Positions 1 to 10,777 of a stretch of 64,000 bases of DNA are shown here, one piece after another; the first letter of the stretch is position 1; every line of letters starts with the position of its first letter. Location of the stretch: the NCBI GenBank assembly GCA_019915135.1, contig JAHLMK010000006.1:2294001-2358000 (forward strand), given 5' to 3'. Source of the stretch: Strobilurus pachycystidiatus (taxonomy: Eukaryota; Basidiomycota; Agaricomycetes; Agaricales; Physalacriaceae). A program made the position numbers and the translations under genes. Below the pieces are notes generated by a model, which did no database searches, was not told the DNA's origin, and saw nothing but the letters and a program-made list of their open reading frames with translations.

Positions 1-177
1 GGACATCTAACAATGAGGCTGTGTACATGCCTCGTTCGCGTGAAGAAGACCGTGAGAGTGCGATGTTCTGGACAGCCTTTGATTGACAGATTGTTTTCAC
101 ACCGAACAGCTTTCCACAGGACCGGGTTATTGTACTCCTTTCTTCCTCCTCCCGTTGAACACATCCTCGAATCATCC

Positions 178-3100
178 ATGCATAAGCTCAAAAGCATCGG
201 CAAGCGACTGAATCGCGTCTCTCGACGCAAGTCGGCGTCCAAGAAGCCCGGAGACGAACAGCCTCCGCGCGCGCTCGACGTCGTATCCGCCACTACTGCT
301 GTGGACGAGCAGACTTCGTCCTCGCAGCAGGTTCCTCCTGGTGGACCAATTCCGGTGGAGTCGGCCATCTCCAACGGAGGCGACCGCACAGACAATGGCG
401 AAATCTCCGCCCCGGCTGATGTAGACGGTCCCGGGAAGTCGTCCTCGCGGGGCGTGCGACCCGATAAGCCCAAGCTGGTCGACACGGTCCTCTCTAACGG
501 TGAAATCATCCTCGGGGCGCTTGATCAGGTGGGACTGGTCGTGCAGCACGTTCCCTGGGTGGGACCTGTGGTCATGGCGATGAGAAAGCTCCTCGAGATG
601 CACAAGGTCACCAAATTCTCTCTCTCTACACCCGTCATGGAGCTCAGGGAGCACTCTCGTAGAATTATACTGCGGATCAAGAGCAGATTGCGCAGCTGGT
701 CGACAAATCCGAGGCCATTTGGAACACGATCGCCCCGGTGCTCAATCGGGTCCAAACCAGTAGTCGATCGGCTTTGCTTGACGATCTCAAGTCCGACCTT
801 CTCGGTTATAAGGAGTAAGATCACCTTCCCATACGACGCTCAGAGATGCCTGACATCCCGAAGACTGCTCGACAAAGTGACCAACTACGTCGAACAATAC
901 AAGGAACACAGCAAGTTCATAAAGGGCGCCGGCCACGACAAGTTCAGTGCCGATTTCAACGCGCTGGATAAGGAGATGGATGGGTATCGCAATCGTCTCC
1001 AGGTATGTAACCACTTGAATCAACAACTATCAATTCTGATATACTGTCCCTCAAGACCAAATGTGCACTTGCGTTGATTGTGAAGGTTGACTATTTGCAT
1101 GGCCGAGTGTGAGTGTCATCTTCATATCTCTCACTGGCTCATGCTTGACTTTGTCATCCAGTATGGAGGCTGATCTCTTCAAATGGCTGGAGAGTCCTCC
1201 CGATGGGTGTTCCAATCTCACGCGGGCTCGAGAGGTAAGGTTGGAGAGCACTGGGGAATGGCTCATCCTGCATGATGAACGCTTCCTGGAGTGGAAGAGG
1301 ACTTCAGGGTCTCTGTTATGGATATCAGGGAACTGTACGTTGCAGAACATAAGTTACATGCAGTGACTGACTGTGGGTCATAGCGGGCACAGGAAAGACA
1401 GTCCTCAGGTAGTAAAGACACTTCAGGATGCTCCGACATTACTGACTTCTTCCTCACCAGCTCAAGCATCATTGACAACATTGATATTGATAAGAATATC
1501 CCACTGGCGTTCTTCTACTTCAGTGTTAACGAGTCTGATGGAAACAAGGACCACTTGAACCCAGCCATCCGGTCCCTTCTCTACCAGCTCTCACGGTACA
1601 CTCCTACTCCTCATTGCGTTACAAGCGACTATTACCATGTGGCTGGTCGTGGTGGCCAAATCTCTCCTGCATACAATGTCGTCCTTGAGATGCTGGAAAA
1701 GGTTCTCCAGGACCTTCCTGATACCTACATTGTCCTTGATGCACTTGATGAATGTACTCCATTGGAGCATCAGCGTCTGCTTGACTTTGTCAAGCTAGTG
1801 CATGAATGGCAAGGCACAAGGTTACATTTCCTGATGACAAGTCAGCCATGTAGTCCCTTCATAGACCGCCCTCTTCTCCTCTCCAGACAGATTGACATGA
1901 ATGTTGAAATCTGTGTGAGAGATGACATTGCTGCTTTCATCACCAACCAGCTACAGACAAATGATGCTCTAATGCACTGGAAAGCAGAGCAGAAGCAGAA
2001 GATCATGACAACTCTCATGAAACGTGGAGCAGGCATGTAAGATCTCAGTTATTGACTATATCTTCCATTTATCTGATTTTTATTCTTTTGACAGGTTTCG
2101 CTTTGTTGCTTGCTTGCTTTGTGAGCTGGAGAAGTGTCATAATCAGAGAGAATTGGCTAAGGCGCTCTCACAGCTACCTCAGGATTTGAATGCACTTTAC
2201 GACCACATTCTTACACGCAACGGTAATGACTATAACTTAAGCTTACATCGAGCTCTTCAATGGCTGTGTCTCTCATTTCAAGACATTACCATTGATCAGT
2301 TAAATGACGCTGCACTTGCGTTTGACACATCAACTCCTATATGGCGATTTGACCTTGATTTGCAAACTCAAAACAGGATGCTCTTAATAAAACAACTATC
2401 CAGTCTAGTTGTCATTATTGAACAAAAATATGGTCTTGAAAAGAGTAACTTTGTTTGTAATTTCTTTTTTGAATATGATTTAAAACTGACTAGATTATCA
2501 TTCATTAGGTTCAACTTGCTCATTCATCTGTTCGTGATTATCTTACAACTGGGGTCACCAGTCTTGCAAAGCAATATGGCGTTGAGCCATTATCTGGTCA
2601 TGATATGATTGCTCATACTTGTCTTGCACAACTGCACTACTTCAAAACAGAGGACTGGAGTCACATTAACCAAATTCCAGCCATGAAAGCTAATTTCAAA
2701 CTTGTGGAATATTGTGGAGATTACTGGTTGAAACATCTCAACCTCAGTGGATGTCAATCAGAGAGAGTGGAATTGGCAAATTTACTCATGATACCTAGTA
2801 GTCCAAAGTGGCATTTTTGGTGGCATTTATTCTCTTCATGGAAGAGTGTGCATAACTCTTCGCTCTTACAATATGCAGCATACAACAATCAGCGGAATGT
2901 AGTCCATTCTATACTTATAGCTGGTCCAGTCAAACAGCAAGTACTCAATGCTGCTCTCATGTCACCCATTGTATGCGGCAATAATGACCTTGTTATTCTC
3001 CTTTTACACCATGGTGCTGATTGCAATGCTCAATCTTATGACCATGAAAGTGCATTGCAGACTGCAGTTTTGAATGGACATGCCACTATTGTTCAAACTC

Positions 3101-4008
3101 TCCTTGGCTATGGTGCTGATGTCAATGCTCAAGATGGTAATGCATTGCTGGCTGCAGCTTTGAATGGACATGTCACTATTGTTCAAACTCTCCTTGACCA
3201 CGGTGCTGATGTCAATGCTCAAGATGGTAATGCATTGCAGACTGCAGCTTATTATGGACATGCCACTACTGTTCAAACTCTTCTTGATCACGGCGCTGAT
3301 GTCAATGTGCAAGGTGGCAAATATGGAAATGCATTGCAGGCTGCAACTTTGAAAGGACATGCCACTATTGTTCAAACCCTCATTTGCCACGGCGCTGATG
3401 TCAATGCTCAAGGTGGTTACTATGGGAGTGCATTGCAGGCTGGAGCTTATAGTGGACATGCCACTGTTGTTCAAATCCTTCTTGATCAAGGCACTGATAT
3501 CAATGCTCATGGTGGTTACTATGGGAATGCATTGTGTGCTGCCGCTTCTTGTGGAAATGTTACTATTGTTCAAACCCTCCTTGGCCACGGCGTTGATGTC
3601 AATGCTCAAGGTGATTATTTTGGAAATGCATTGCAGGCTGCAGCTTGTTATGGACATACCACTGTTGTTCAAACCCTTCTTAACCATGGTGCTGATGTCA
3701 ATGCTCAAGGTGGTTATTATGGGAATGCATTGCAAGCTGCAGCTCATAGTGGACATGTCAGTATTGTTCAACTTCTTCTTGGTCACAGCGCCAATGTCAA
3801 TGCTCAAGGTGGTGAATATGAGAATGCATTGCAGGCAGCATCTTATTGGGGACATAGAGCCATTGCTCAAATCTTGATTGAAAACGGTGCTGATGTCAAC
3901 ACAATTGGAGAGCTGAATGGAACTGCTCTACTGAGTGCCACAAGGGGCCATGCAGAATTTGATTGGTGGTTTTTAGACGGAGATTGGCTGGAACAATTTG
4001 TTTGTTGA
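178..4008 (+). CDS. NACHT-ankyrin NLR-like receptor, copy A (tail lost by frameshift)
   Basis: Nine exons read as 178-606, 663-814, 864-1002, 1056-1108, 1162-1334, 1384-1408, 1461-2036, 2095-2452 and 2509-4008, giving 1134 residues. The order is a basic Ser-rich leader, a predicted helical bundle (about 100-230, with the motif VPWVGPVV) resembling HeLo/MLKL-type N-domains of fungal NLRs, a linker (LFKWLESPPDG), then NACHT with P-loop GNSGTGKT (314-321) and Walker B YIVLDALDEC (413-422), then a helical region, then ten 30-33-residue ankyrin repeats (consensus GNALQAAxxxGHATIVQTLLDHGADVNAQ split over two units). Such proteins are signalling ATPases that act in recognition or cell death; that role here is inferred from family. 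The start at 178 is chosen because it aligns with the start of copy C; an in-frame ATG at 13 is not conserved. Relative to the other copies the reading frame is lost near 3990, ending in a foreign stop at 4006-4008. The 3' half is nearly identical to copy B. Confidence 0.9.
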
Positions 4009-4136
4009 TAAAGCACAGAGCCGATGTTGAACCTGTATTGAATTACTGGTTCATGCATAAGGATAGAGCTTGTAACCCAGAGATCATGCAGATTCTACTG
4101 GTACAAAAAACAATAAAAGAGAATAAACAAGATTGA
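3992..4136 (+). pseudogene. Out-of-frame C-terminal tail of receptor A
   Basis: In the next frame the sequence encodes the tail seen in copies D and E: a last degenerate ankyrin unit (ICLLIKHRADVEPVL) followed by PEIMQILL and a Lys-rich end stopping at 4134-4136. Copy A has GG at 3990-3991, whereas the relic at 26.6 kb, otherwise almost identical, has GGG and keeps the frame open. One lost G therefore explains the early stop. The possible AATAAA-type signal lies at about 4112-4126. Confidence 0.8.
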
Positions 4137-4375
4137 TTCATTAGTACATGATACTACATGTGTTTCCAATATATAATAGAAGTGTTCCCAAATTAGCCTT
4201 TGTTGACTCTTACATTCAAATTGCGCTCATTTTCAAGTAAGTTGTTTCTTTACTCAGCTCAATACAACATCTTTCAAGCAGAACGTTCAGAATGATAGAA
4301 CGGGTAATGTCTCAGTGAATAACTTAATGATGAATATTTCACTAAAACATTTATACACAAATAGTTACTTACAAC
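4137..4375. other. AT-rich spacer between converging 3' ends
   Basis: About 240 bp without a gene, the same length as the spacer at 49485-49724. It holds short A/T runs that may serve as 3' ends for both strands, and no reading frame that I can support. Confidence 0.5.
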
Positions 4376-7300
4376 CTCAGGCTCCATACACCCAAACTCC
4401 TCACATGCCCTGACACACTAAGGAAGTGCTATGCAAGTACTTGCAGGGAGAGGATTAGCGACAGAATTAAAGAGACAAATTGACCAAATCACAATGAAGA
4501 GCAGGACAGAATGAAGAAAGAAAACAAGATCAACTCACCTCCCTTGCCTTGAATCCCAGCCCCACACCGTCCTCTCTCCGCCATCTTCTATATGCAAAAG
4601 TATTTCTCTTGCTTCTCTCTCCCGCTGCTAGCTCCTCTACTATCTGGCTGTGAATAAAACTTGTATATGTGTTGGAACTCAGGATGCAACAGTTGGAACT
4701 GGGCTTGTGTGTCCACCTGTCATTGGGAAGACTCAGGCTGAGCCTCTGCCGGAGGGGTCTAAGACCGGGCCAACCCTGACTCTAGCTCCCGGCGCTCTCT
4801 GCCTCATGACTCTGGCTCTGACTCTTGACGGTTCCATCAGACTATCTTTGGTTCTGTATGCCTTGACTCTGTCTGTTACGGATTTGGTTTGCTGTGTTGG
4901 TAGTGTGTGTCACCATGTTGCCCGTTGACATTTCAGGCTGCTTTTGGGAGTCTGTCCGGTGTTGATGTGGTAGGGGCAGGGGCGGTGGCAATGATTTGCC
5001 CTCACTCCCATCATAATCATCCCAACAATGCACATCCTCCCCTAAGTCCTTGTTGTCTCAGTCCTCTTGCAGTCCATCTGGCTCACCCACCTAAGCCCAG
5101 AGTCAGGTGTCTTTCCTCCCCAGCCTCTCCATTTTGAGCGGCATTTTGCGCTGCTCAGATGCATGTGGTCCCTCTGGGGCACTCAACAGCGCCACAATGC
5201 CCTTCACTACTACACGTCCTCTTTCACCAGCTACTTGACGTGACCCTCAAATGTTGGAAGCCTCGAGGGGGCCGGCGCGGGAAGGAGGAATCGAGGCGCT
5301 GTTTTGTGCTGGATCAGAGAACACCAAATGTGATTGTGGACGTGCTTCTTTCTTGCTCACCGTCATCATCTCAGTATTTGGGTACCCAGCGACTGCCGAA
5401 CGCAAGCATTGCCAGTCTGGGTTTGACTTCTTTGGCCCACCCACCCCAACCTCTGCAGAGCAGCAGCAGGACTTCAGAGAAGTTAGAGAGCCATTTGATT
5501 GATGGTTGGTTGTTAGAGCTATAGTGAGACGGGGTAGCGGATCCCATCTCACTTAGCTCGTCGCTCGAAAAAATGGTTTCAGCTCAAAAGTTTTGTAGCC
5601 GTTTCCGTTTCCTTTTCACCCAACTCACAGGTTCAAAGTTGGCTTGGCCGTGACAGGGACTTTATTCAATTCAACAGCCTGCCAAGGCAGACAGAGAGAT
5701 GACAATACAACTCATGAATTTCTCTTTATAATATTGCAACTCCAAATGTCCCCAACCCTAGTCTACGAAGCATTAGCTCGCACAACAAACGGAACATAAG
5801 AAAAAAAACAGCAAAACATAGCTTATCTTTCTCCCCAAGCAAAGTTGTCTTCTCCTCAGGACCGGTCGTCTCTCTGTTCTCCTCAATACCACATTTGTCT
5901 CTCTGTTATTCACAACTTTTGCCTTCTCCTTGTGTGATCTCCCATCCGCTTCGTCCTAATCCGCACTTGTACGTCCAAATTGCCAATGTCCGTGCACAAT
6001 TCTTGTTCCTGTTCCTGTTCCTGCGACTGAGATTGGGAGTGGGTGAGAATAGCAAATTTATGATGTGCAGCAGATTGACAAACAGGAGGCGGGGCAGGAT
6101 CCTCAACGACGGGCTGGGGTGGTGTATCAAGAGCCGGAGTGACCGAATTTACAAAGAACCACGATGACTGATTGTCAAACAGCTGATCTACTGGGCGGAG
6201 CGGCGGGCTCAAGTGGCGTGTAGCAGAACTTTGAGGGAGAGCCAGCGTAGCAGAATTCCTGGCTACAGCGTCCGTAGCGGACCTGCGCTGGACAGTCTGA
6301 GCCGCCAACTCGCACTGCACACCCGGAGTCACTGATTTGCGCTGTACGGCGGGCGTAGCCAATCTTCTCCACACAGCCTCCTTGCCTGCCACGGCCGGGG
6401 TGCGCTGGGCAGTCCGCGTACCATTGTACCACCCAATTCCCCGGTATGATCTTCCCTCTCCTCTCTAACCTCCCTTTCTTCCGTCTCCCGATCCCCCTCT
6501 TCTTCTTCGTTTGCTGCGTCCTCATTCCCATCCCCTCACCACCCTTGTCCTTCTCTCCCCAATCATCACGTCGATTGCCTTAGCCCCTAGCACCTTCACC
6601 CCTTCACTCCACCTCCTTCGCCACCCCCCTCCCCGTCTTCTATTGTCGGCGGCGTCGTATTCTCGCCACCGCATCAGCCGTCAGACGGTCTCGTGTAATA
6701 CGAGAGGTGAGGGTTCTTGCCCCGTTCCGCCGCGGGTCCTCCGTCTTCAGCTCCTTTTCCCTCTCCTCGCCTCGTTGATCTTCCCCGCCATCCTCTGTGT
6801 ATCCATGCCCTTAGTGCCCGTCCCCCCTCTTCACCCCACTCCTACCCCTCACCTCCTGCGCAGTCTCTGCCCCCCGCCGGCGGTAGCCCTCTTCCCCCTG
6901 CGCGTTGTTTCTCTCCGTCCCCTCTTCTCATTCATCCAGTGTTCGTCTTCGTTTCGCGCGGGCTTGGCAAGCGAACTGACTCTCGATCGACGGCGCGACG
7001 GCGCTCTGTGTGAGGACAGGGATAGGGAGGGTGTTTCGTGAGGGTTGGCAGTCGCGGTTGGAAAAGGATGTAGACGCTGCTCGCTCGCTCAGTCGTCTTC
7101 CCATCGCGACTCAGGATCGTCATGGACCGGGGACACATTTGGGGGTGGCGAATGGATGTTTGGAGCTGGACGACGCAGTGCCGATTTTCGAGGTCAACCC
7201 AGGAGAAGTGACGCGGGAGCTCGACGCCTCAAGAGCGAGTTTGTGACTCGAGAGAGCAGCACCGAGTTCTTCGCTCGACGCGTGGAGCTGGACGAATGGA

Positions 7301-7480
7301 CCCCATCCCGCCGAGCCTTGCATCGGGCGCGGTAGCTCGGTAATCATCGCCGGTCATCGATAAGCTGGCTAGAGAGTCTGAAAACGATGAAGTCAGCACC
7401 ACGTATCCAAGCAAAGACGGCCACGAACCACAATGCAAGAAGAAAAGAACACATACCGCCCTTGTTCTACGATGCGCTCT
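4376..7480 (-). pseudogene. Relic A of the chromodomain/coiled-coil gene
   Basis: Read on the minus strand, this is a broken copy of the gene at 44028-49484 and it faces receptor A. The last exon lies at about 4376-4440 (ACTTGCATAGCACTTCCTTA resembles its intact counterpart). The finger region ends near 4540 (EKYFC followed by a stop, then GRCGAG). The block STGNMVTHTTNTANQI lies at 4842-5033. The SQSQEQEQEQ and VQRRSAT repeats lie at 5906-6392. SRDGKTTERAS and SSSKHPFATPK lie at about 6930-7240. Intron 4 with its GGGCGGTATGTG donor lies at about 7400-7460. Many stops and frame changes show that it no longer encodes the protein. The chromodomain exons are absent; a different upstream segment takes their place. 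Confidence 0.8.
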
Positions 7481-9010
7481 TCCCGGTCTGGGGGTTAGCG
7501 TTTGACTGCCAAAGGTGATCGTGTCTGTCCTGGGTGTAGTACTGGGCTCCGTGTCATGTGCGGGTGAAAAGCCGCGTTGATCCTGCGCAGCGCGTAGGTC
7601 GTCGTTTGTATTAACGAAGATGATTTTATACGGGTGGGTTAAAGCAATGGTGGACGCTTCCGGTAGAGCCAGATCTGGTGCCATTCGAGCTAGAAGATAG
7701 TGGGTGGCCGCTCGAGGCATCTACCAACATATCAGCACCCAAACATAATTCAACAGGAAACCAAACGAACCTAGGATTTGAGAAAGACGACGCCGTATCC
7801 ATGTTCCCAGCCTTGAAAATGGAGGCGCACAATCGCCCGCTCGTCTCGCTCCAAGTAGCGCCGATCGTCTCGGATTGGGCTGCAAAGCGCGCCAGTAAGG
7901 TCCCGAGTCATGGCAGATACGGGTGCGCGCACGGAGGACGCATCTGTAACAGAACCGCCACACCCTGCGACTCGGGCGTGTAGTTGAAAAAAAGCACTGC
8001 AAAGATCTCGTCAGCGCGATCCCGCAAGCTTCTAAACAAACGCACCTAGTCTCCTGCCCGTAGGAGATCCAGTCTCCCTGAAAGTCCTGGAGCGTATACG
8101 TGCTCTCGCGCGTCGTAAGTGTGGGGGCGGCGAGCGCGTCACTGGTAGGTCGTGTGTGTCTGGCAGTGGTAAATGACCAACATGCGATGATAATACCACC
8201 GGGCAAGGGCAGATCAGCTCGCGTGGTGGTCTGGACACTGCTGACAAAGTAGCCGGCGATTCACGCAGCCGAGCAGCCGACTGCTTCCGGCGCCTTTTCG
8301 ACGTTGACCATGAAGTAGTGTTGCCGCGAGGCGAGTCGAGTTGAGCTCGAGGCAGCGGACCGGAGTTACCTCGCTTGGTCGAGTCAAGTCGAGTTCGAGG
8401 CGCCATCAAGGTACCTCGAGGAAACCTCCCAAAATGGCAGTCGGCATTTCGGCGCAAGATGGCGCATTTGTTTGAGTTCTGCATGTCCTTCAGTGGATTC
8501 CAGAAGACTGTACCGTAGAACGGCTGTTAGTGAGTATGGGAAATGTCCGAAATGAACATCCATAATGGCTGAATGCAGTTTGGCAATGATAATGGGGTGA
8601 ATGGATGAGAAATTGATGTTTTCATCGTCTCAGCTGCTGAGCAGCACGGATATCTCACACTTTCATGCAGTCCGGCTCAAAGTACGGCGCCCGGGGCCCG
8701 ATATTTCTATCTACTGGCTTGTTGGAGTCTTTTGCCACAGCTTCAGTGCCCATAGGCCACGGCGGCAGTCCATAACACACGAATTTATCGAAATCTCTCA
8801 CTACATGCCATCAGAGAGGGAGTGCGGCAGCCATCAAACTACGCATCAGTCCTTGAACGAGGGAGGCGCGAGGCCATCAAACTCGACTCGACTCGCTTTC
8901 CTAATAAGGTAACGAGTCGAGTCGAGTCAAGGTCAGGGTTCAAGCTACCTCTGCCTCGCGGCAACACTACCATGAAGTAAATCTGTATTCCCCGCAATCG
9001 CACCACGCCG
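7480..9010 (-). other. Unknown segment X (copy a), upstream of relic A, split by an hAT element
   Basis: This segment matches 16545-17660 in the same position, 5' of relic C. Minus-strand frames with plausible splice sites exist: one ends TLQDFQGDWISYGQETR before a GTGCGT donor near 8043, one reads RYLERDERAIVRLHFQGWEH near 7850, and a third reads THPYKIIFVNTNDDLRAAQ near 7610-7650 and continues to the intron that leads into relic A exon 5. I do not recognise a family. It replaces the chromodomain part of the intact gene, so relics A and C may descend from a version with another N-terminus, or from a fusion with a neighbouring gene. In copy b the same frames are interrupted. Confidence 0.4.
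8316..8969. mobile_element. Non-autonomous hAT-type element (MITE), 654 bp
   Basis: Perfect 17-bp terminal inverted repeats, TAGTGTTGCCGCGAGGC at 8316-8332 and its complement at 8953-8969. They are flanked by an exact 8-bp duplication CCATGAAG at 8308-8315 and 8970-8977. Subterminal regions are rich in GAGTCGAGTC repeats on both sides. The 8-bp duplication and TAGTG-type ends fit the hAT superfamily. There is no transposase frame inside. The homologous segment at about 17.5-17.6 kb lacks the element, giving an empty-site comparison. Confidence 0.93.
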
Positions 9011-10777
9011 CATCAGCCGTAGTCTCAATCCCGGCAGGGGCATTCAGAGCCAGGTTTTGTCTCGTCTTTGGCGTACAATAGGATTTGACTTATCTAAGTA
9101 TTCTCACCGGCTTTTTCAAGTAGGAAACGACGCCCTTCTGCTTGTCACGAACTGTTCCAACCTGGCAGGGGTCAGCTCGAGGCAAGCGTCTCGTAGTGTC
9201 TTGCAAATAGAGCGTATTGAACGCTAACACGCCTCGAGGTTCGATTACGGGTCATGATCCAAATTCATGCCGTCGGGTATTAATATTATTGATTCCACTG
9301 CCACTGACGATGTTGCTCGACAGCTATGGCGGTCTGATTTATGTCGCCCTCGTAAGCAGCTCAGCTACGCCCTTGGAATCACTACCAACTACCATGGAAC
9401 TGAAGTTGCACGTTCATTTCATCTGGGCGGGAATCATGGACGCAGGTACGTGAGATCGCATGTATAGTATTATTCACGACGGAGAAGCCACCTTTTCTGC
9501 CGATCTGCATCACTTACACTATCCCCAGAAATTCGTCCATTCGTCACGGCGGACACGCCCTCATTCCAACGACACGATCGCCGGGCGCGACAACGAGCTT
9601 TGACATAGCGGCTCCTCCCGCATGGATTCATGCTCTTCCGGATCGTGTGACAGCCTCTCGAGCTCAACCACCTTAGGATCCTCGGCGTCCGAGTCGTGGC
9701 TGGACCGACTCCGTCTTTGGATAGCAGCTTGGTACACAGCTGATTGGGCCCTCGTCAGCGTGTTCGCCCGCTCGCGACAAGATGTATGTACTTACACCTT
9801 GCTGCAGATGCGATGTATTCTGGGTCGAGTTAGGCTCTCAGTACATTACTGCCGTTGTTGTAGGTGACAAAAAATCTCGCAGCAGTAAAGTCGGTCGTCA
9901 CCTGAGAGATTCATTGGAAATCCGAAATACTACATCCAGTGCCCGTAATGTTTTGAATGCTCGCTGTTTCGTGCGCCAGGTCTACTATCCCGAAGATGTG
10001 AGCGTCAGAGGAATCTGTCGCACCGCCGTGGATTTAGTGAGTGTTATGGACGGAGGCGGATTTGATTTTGATCGCGCGCATACTACGCTACGAGTAGACG
10101 TCCTCGATTGGACAACGGTTCTCCTCACGTTCTCGGCGCTCGGGACAGCACACCCACGCAGACTGTTTGGCGGTCAATAAGAAGGTGGCGAATGAAATAG
10201 CAAGAGTCTTGAGAGGATGGACCGGAAAGTCGCACAAGGAACAAGGATTGACTGGATTAGCGATACAGATACAAAAAATTATGAACGTGTGAACGGGCTA
10301 CTGGTGCGGGTCGCAATTGCCCAAGGCCGAGACTGGAGAGATCATCGGCTATGTTCTCATCGGTCGTCAGCTTTCATCATCACGGTCCTTTTCGGACGTT
10401 GTTCGGAGAATCCAGGCATCCTGTCCATGTCGAAGTTTCTGCGAGGTCCCGAAGTCGTTAATGGGTATCCGGCACACTGCCCTTTGCACGCTATATTGTA
10501 ACTCTTTCAAATATCATCCGTAGTAGCTAGTGCCCACCATGGCGCCCTTAGAAGCAATGCGGAAATTGTTCTGTAGGCTATGCAGTAAGGTCGTCATGAG
10601 GCTGTTAGCTTACCGAGTATCTGGTGTGTACATCCCTTTTTCGCGCGGAGAAGACTGAGCTACAGCATGGGCCCGATGTTTGATTGACGGATTGTTTCGT
10701 CAGCAGACGTCTCCCTCCCACAGGTCCCCGGTATCCCTCTTCTCTTCTTCCTCTCGCTCACCTCATCTTGGATATCC
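9011..10777. other. Intergenic region upstream of receptor C with an unassigned 132-residue frame
   Basis: An open frame at 9782-10180 (+, 132 residues) includes YITAVVVGDKKSRSSK and VYYPEDVSVRGICRTAVDLV; I recognise no domain and cannot say whether it is translated. From about 10590 the sequence resembles the start of the window upstream of receptor A (ATGAGGCTGT, GATTGACGGATTGTTTCG), so this is the shared receptor promoter. A pyrimidine-rich stretch at 10735-10770 just before the ATG is typical of fungal promoters. The rest shows nothing I can name. Confidence 0.4.

Noticed and set aside
13..177. Upstream in-frame ATG extending receptor A by 55 residues
   Set aside because: Copies B, C and D have no matching upstream ATG in frame; the aligned start in C is the equivalent of 178.
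3004..3870. Long minus-strand open frame antisense to the ankyrin array of A (also 24407-25207 in B and 49950-50615 in D)
   Set aside because: It is a by-product of the 90/99-bp repeats: a frame open in one unit is open in all. It has no start context or splice logic of its own.
3060..3900. CRISPR-like regular repeats
   Set aside because: The repeats are coding ankyrin units without spacer structure, in a eukaryotic genome with introns.
6511..7041. 176-residue plus-strand frame rich in Pro, Leu and Ser
   Set aside because: It is the opposite strand of partner relic A (low-complexity Glu/Arg-rich exon), not an independent gene.
8601..8912. 103-residue frame inside the hAT element
   Set aside because: Element is too short for a transposase and the frame has no hAT motifs.
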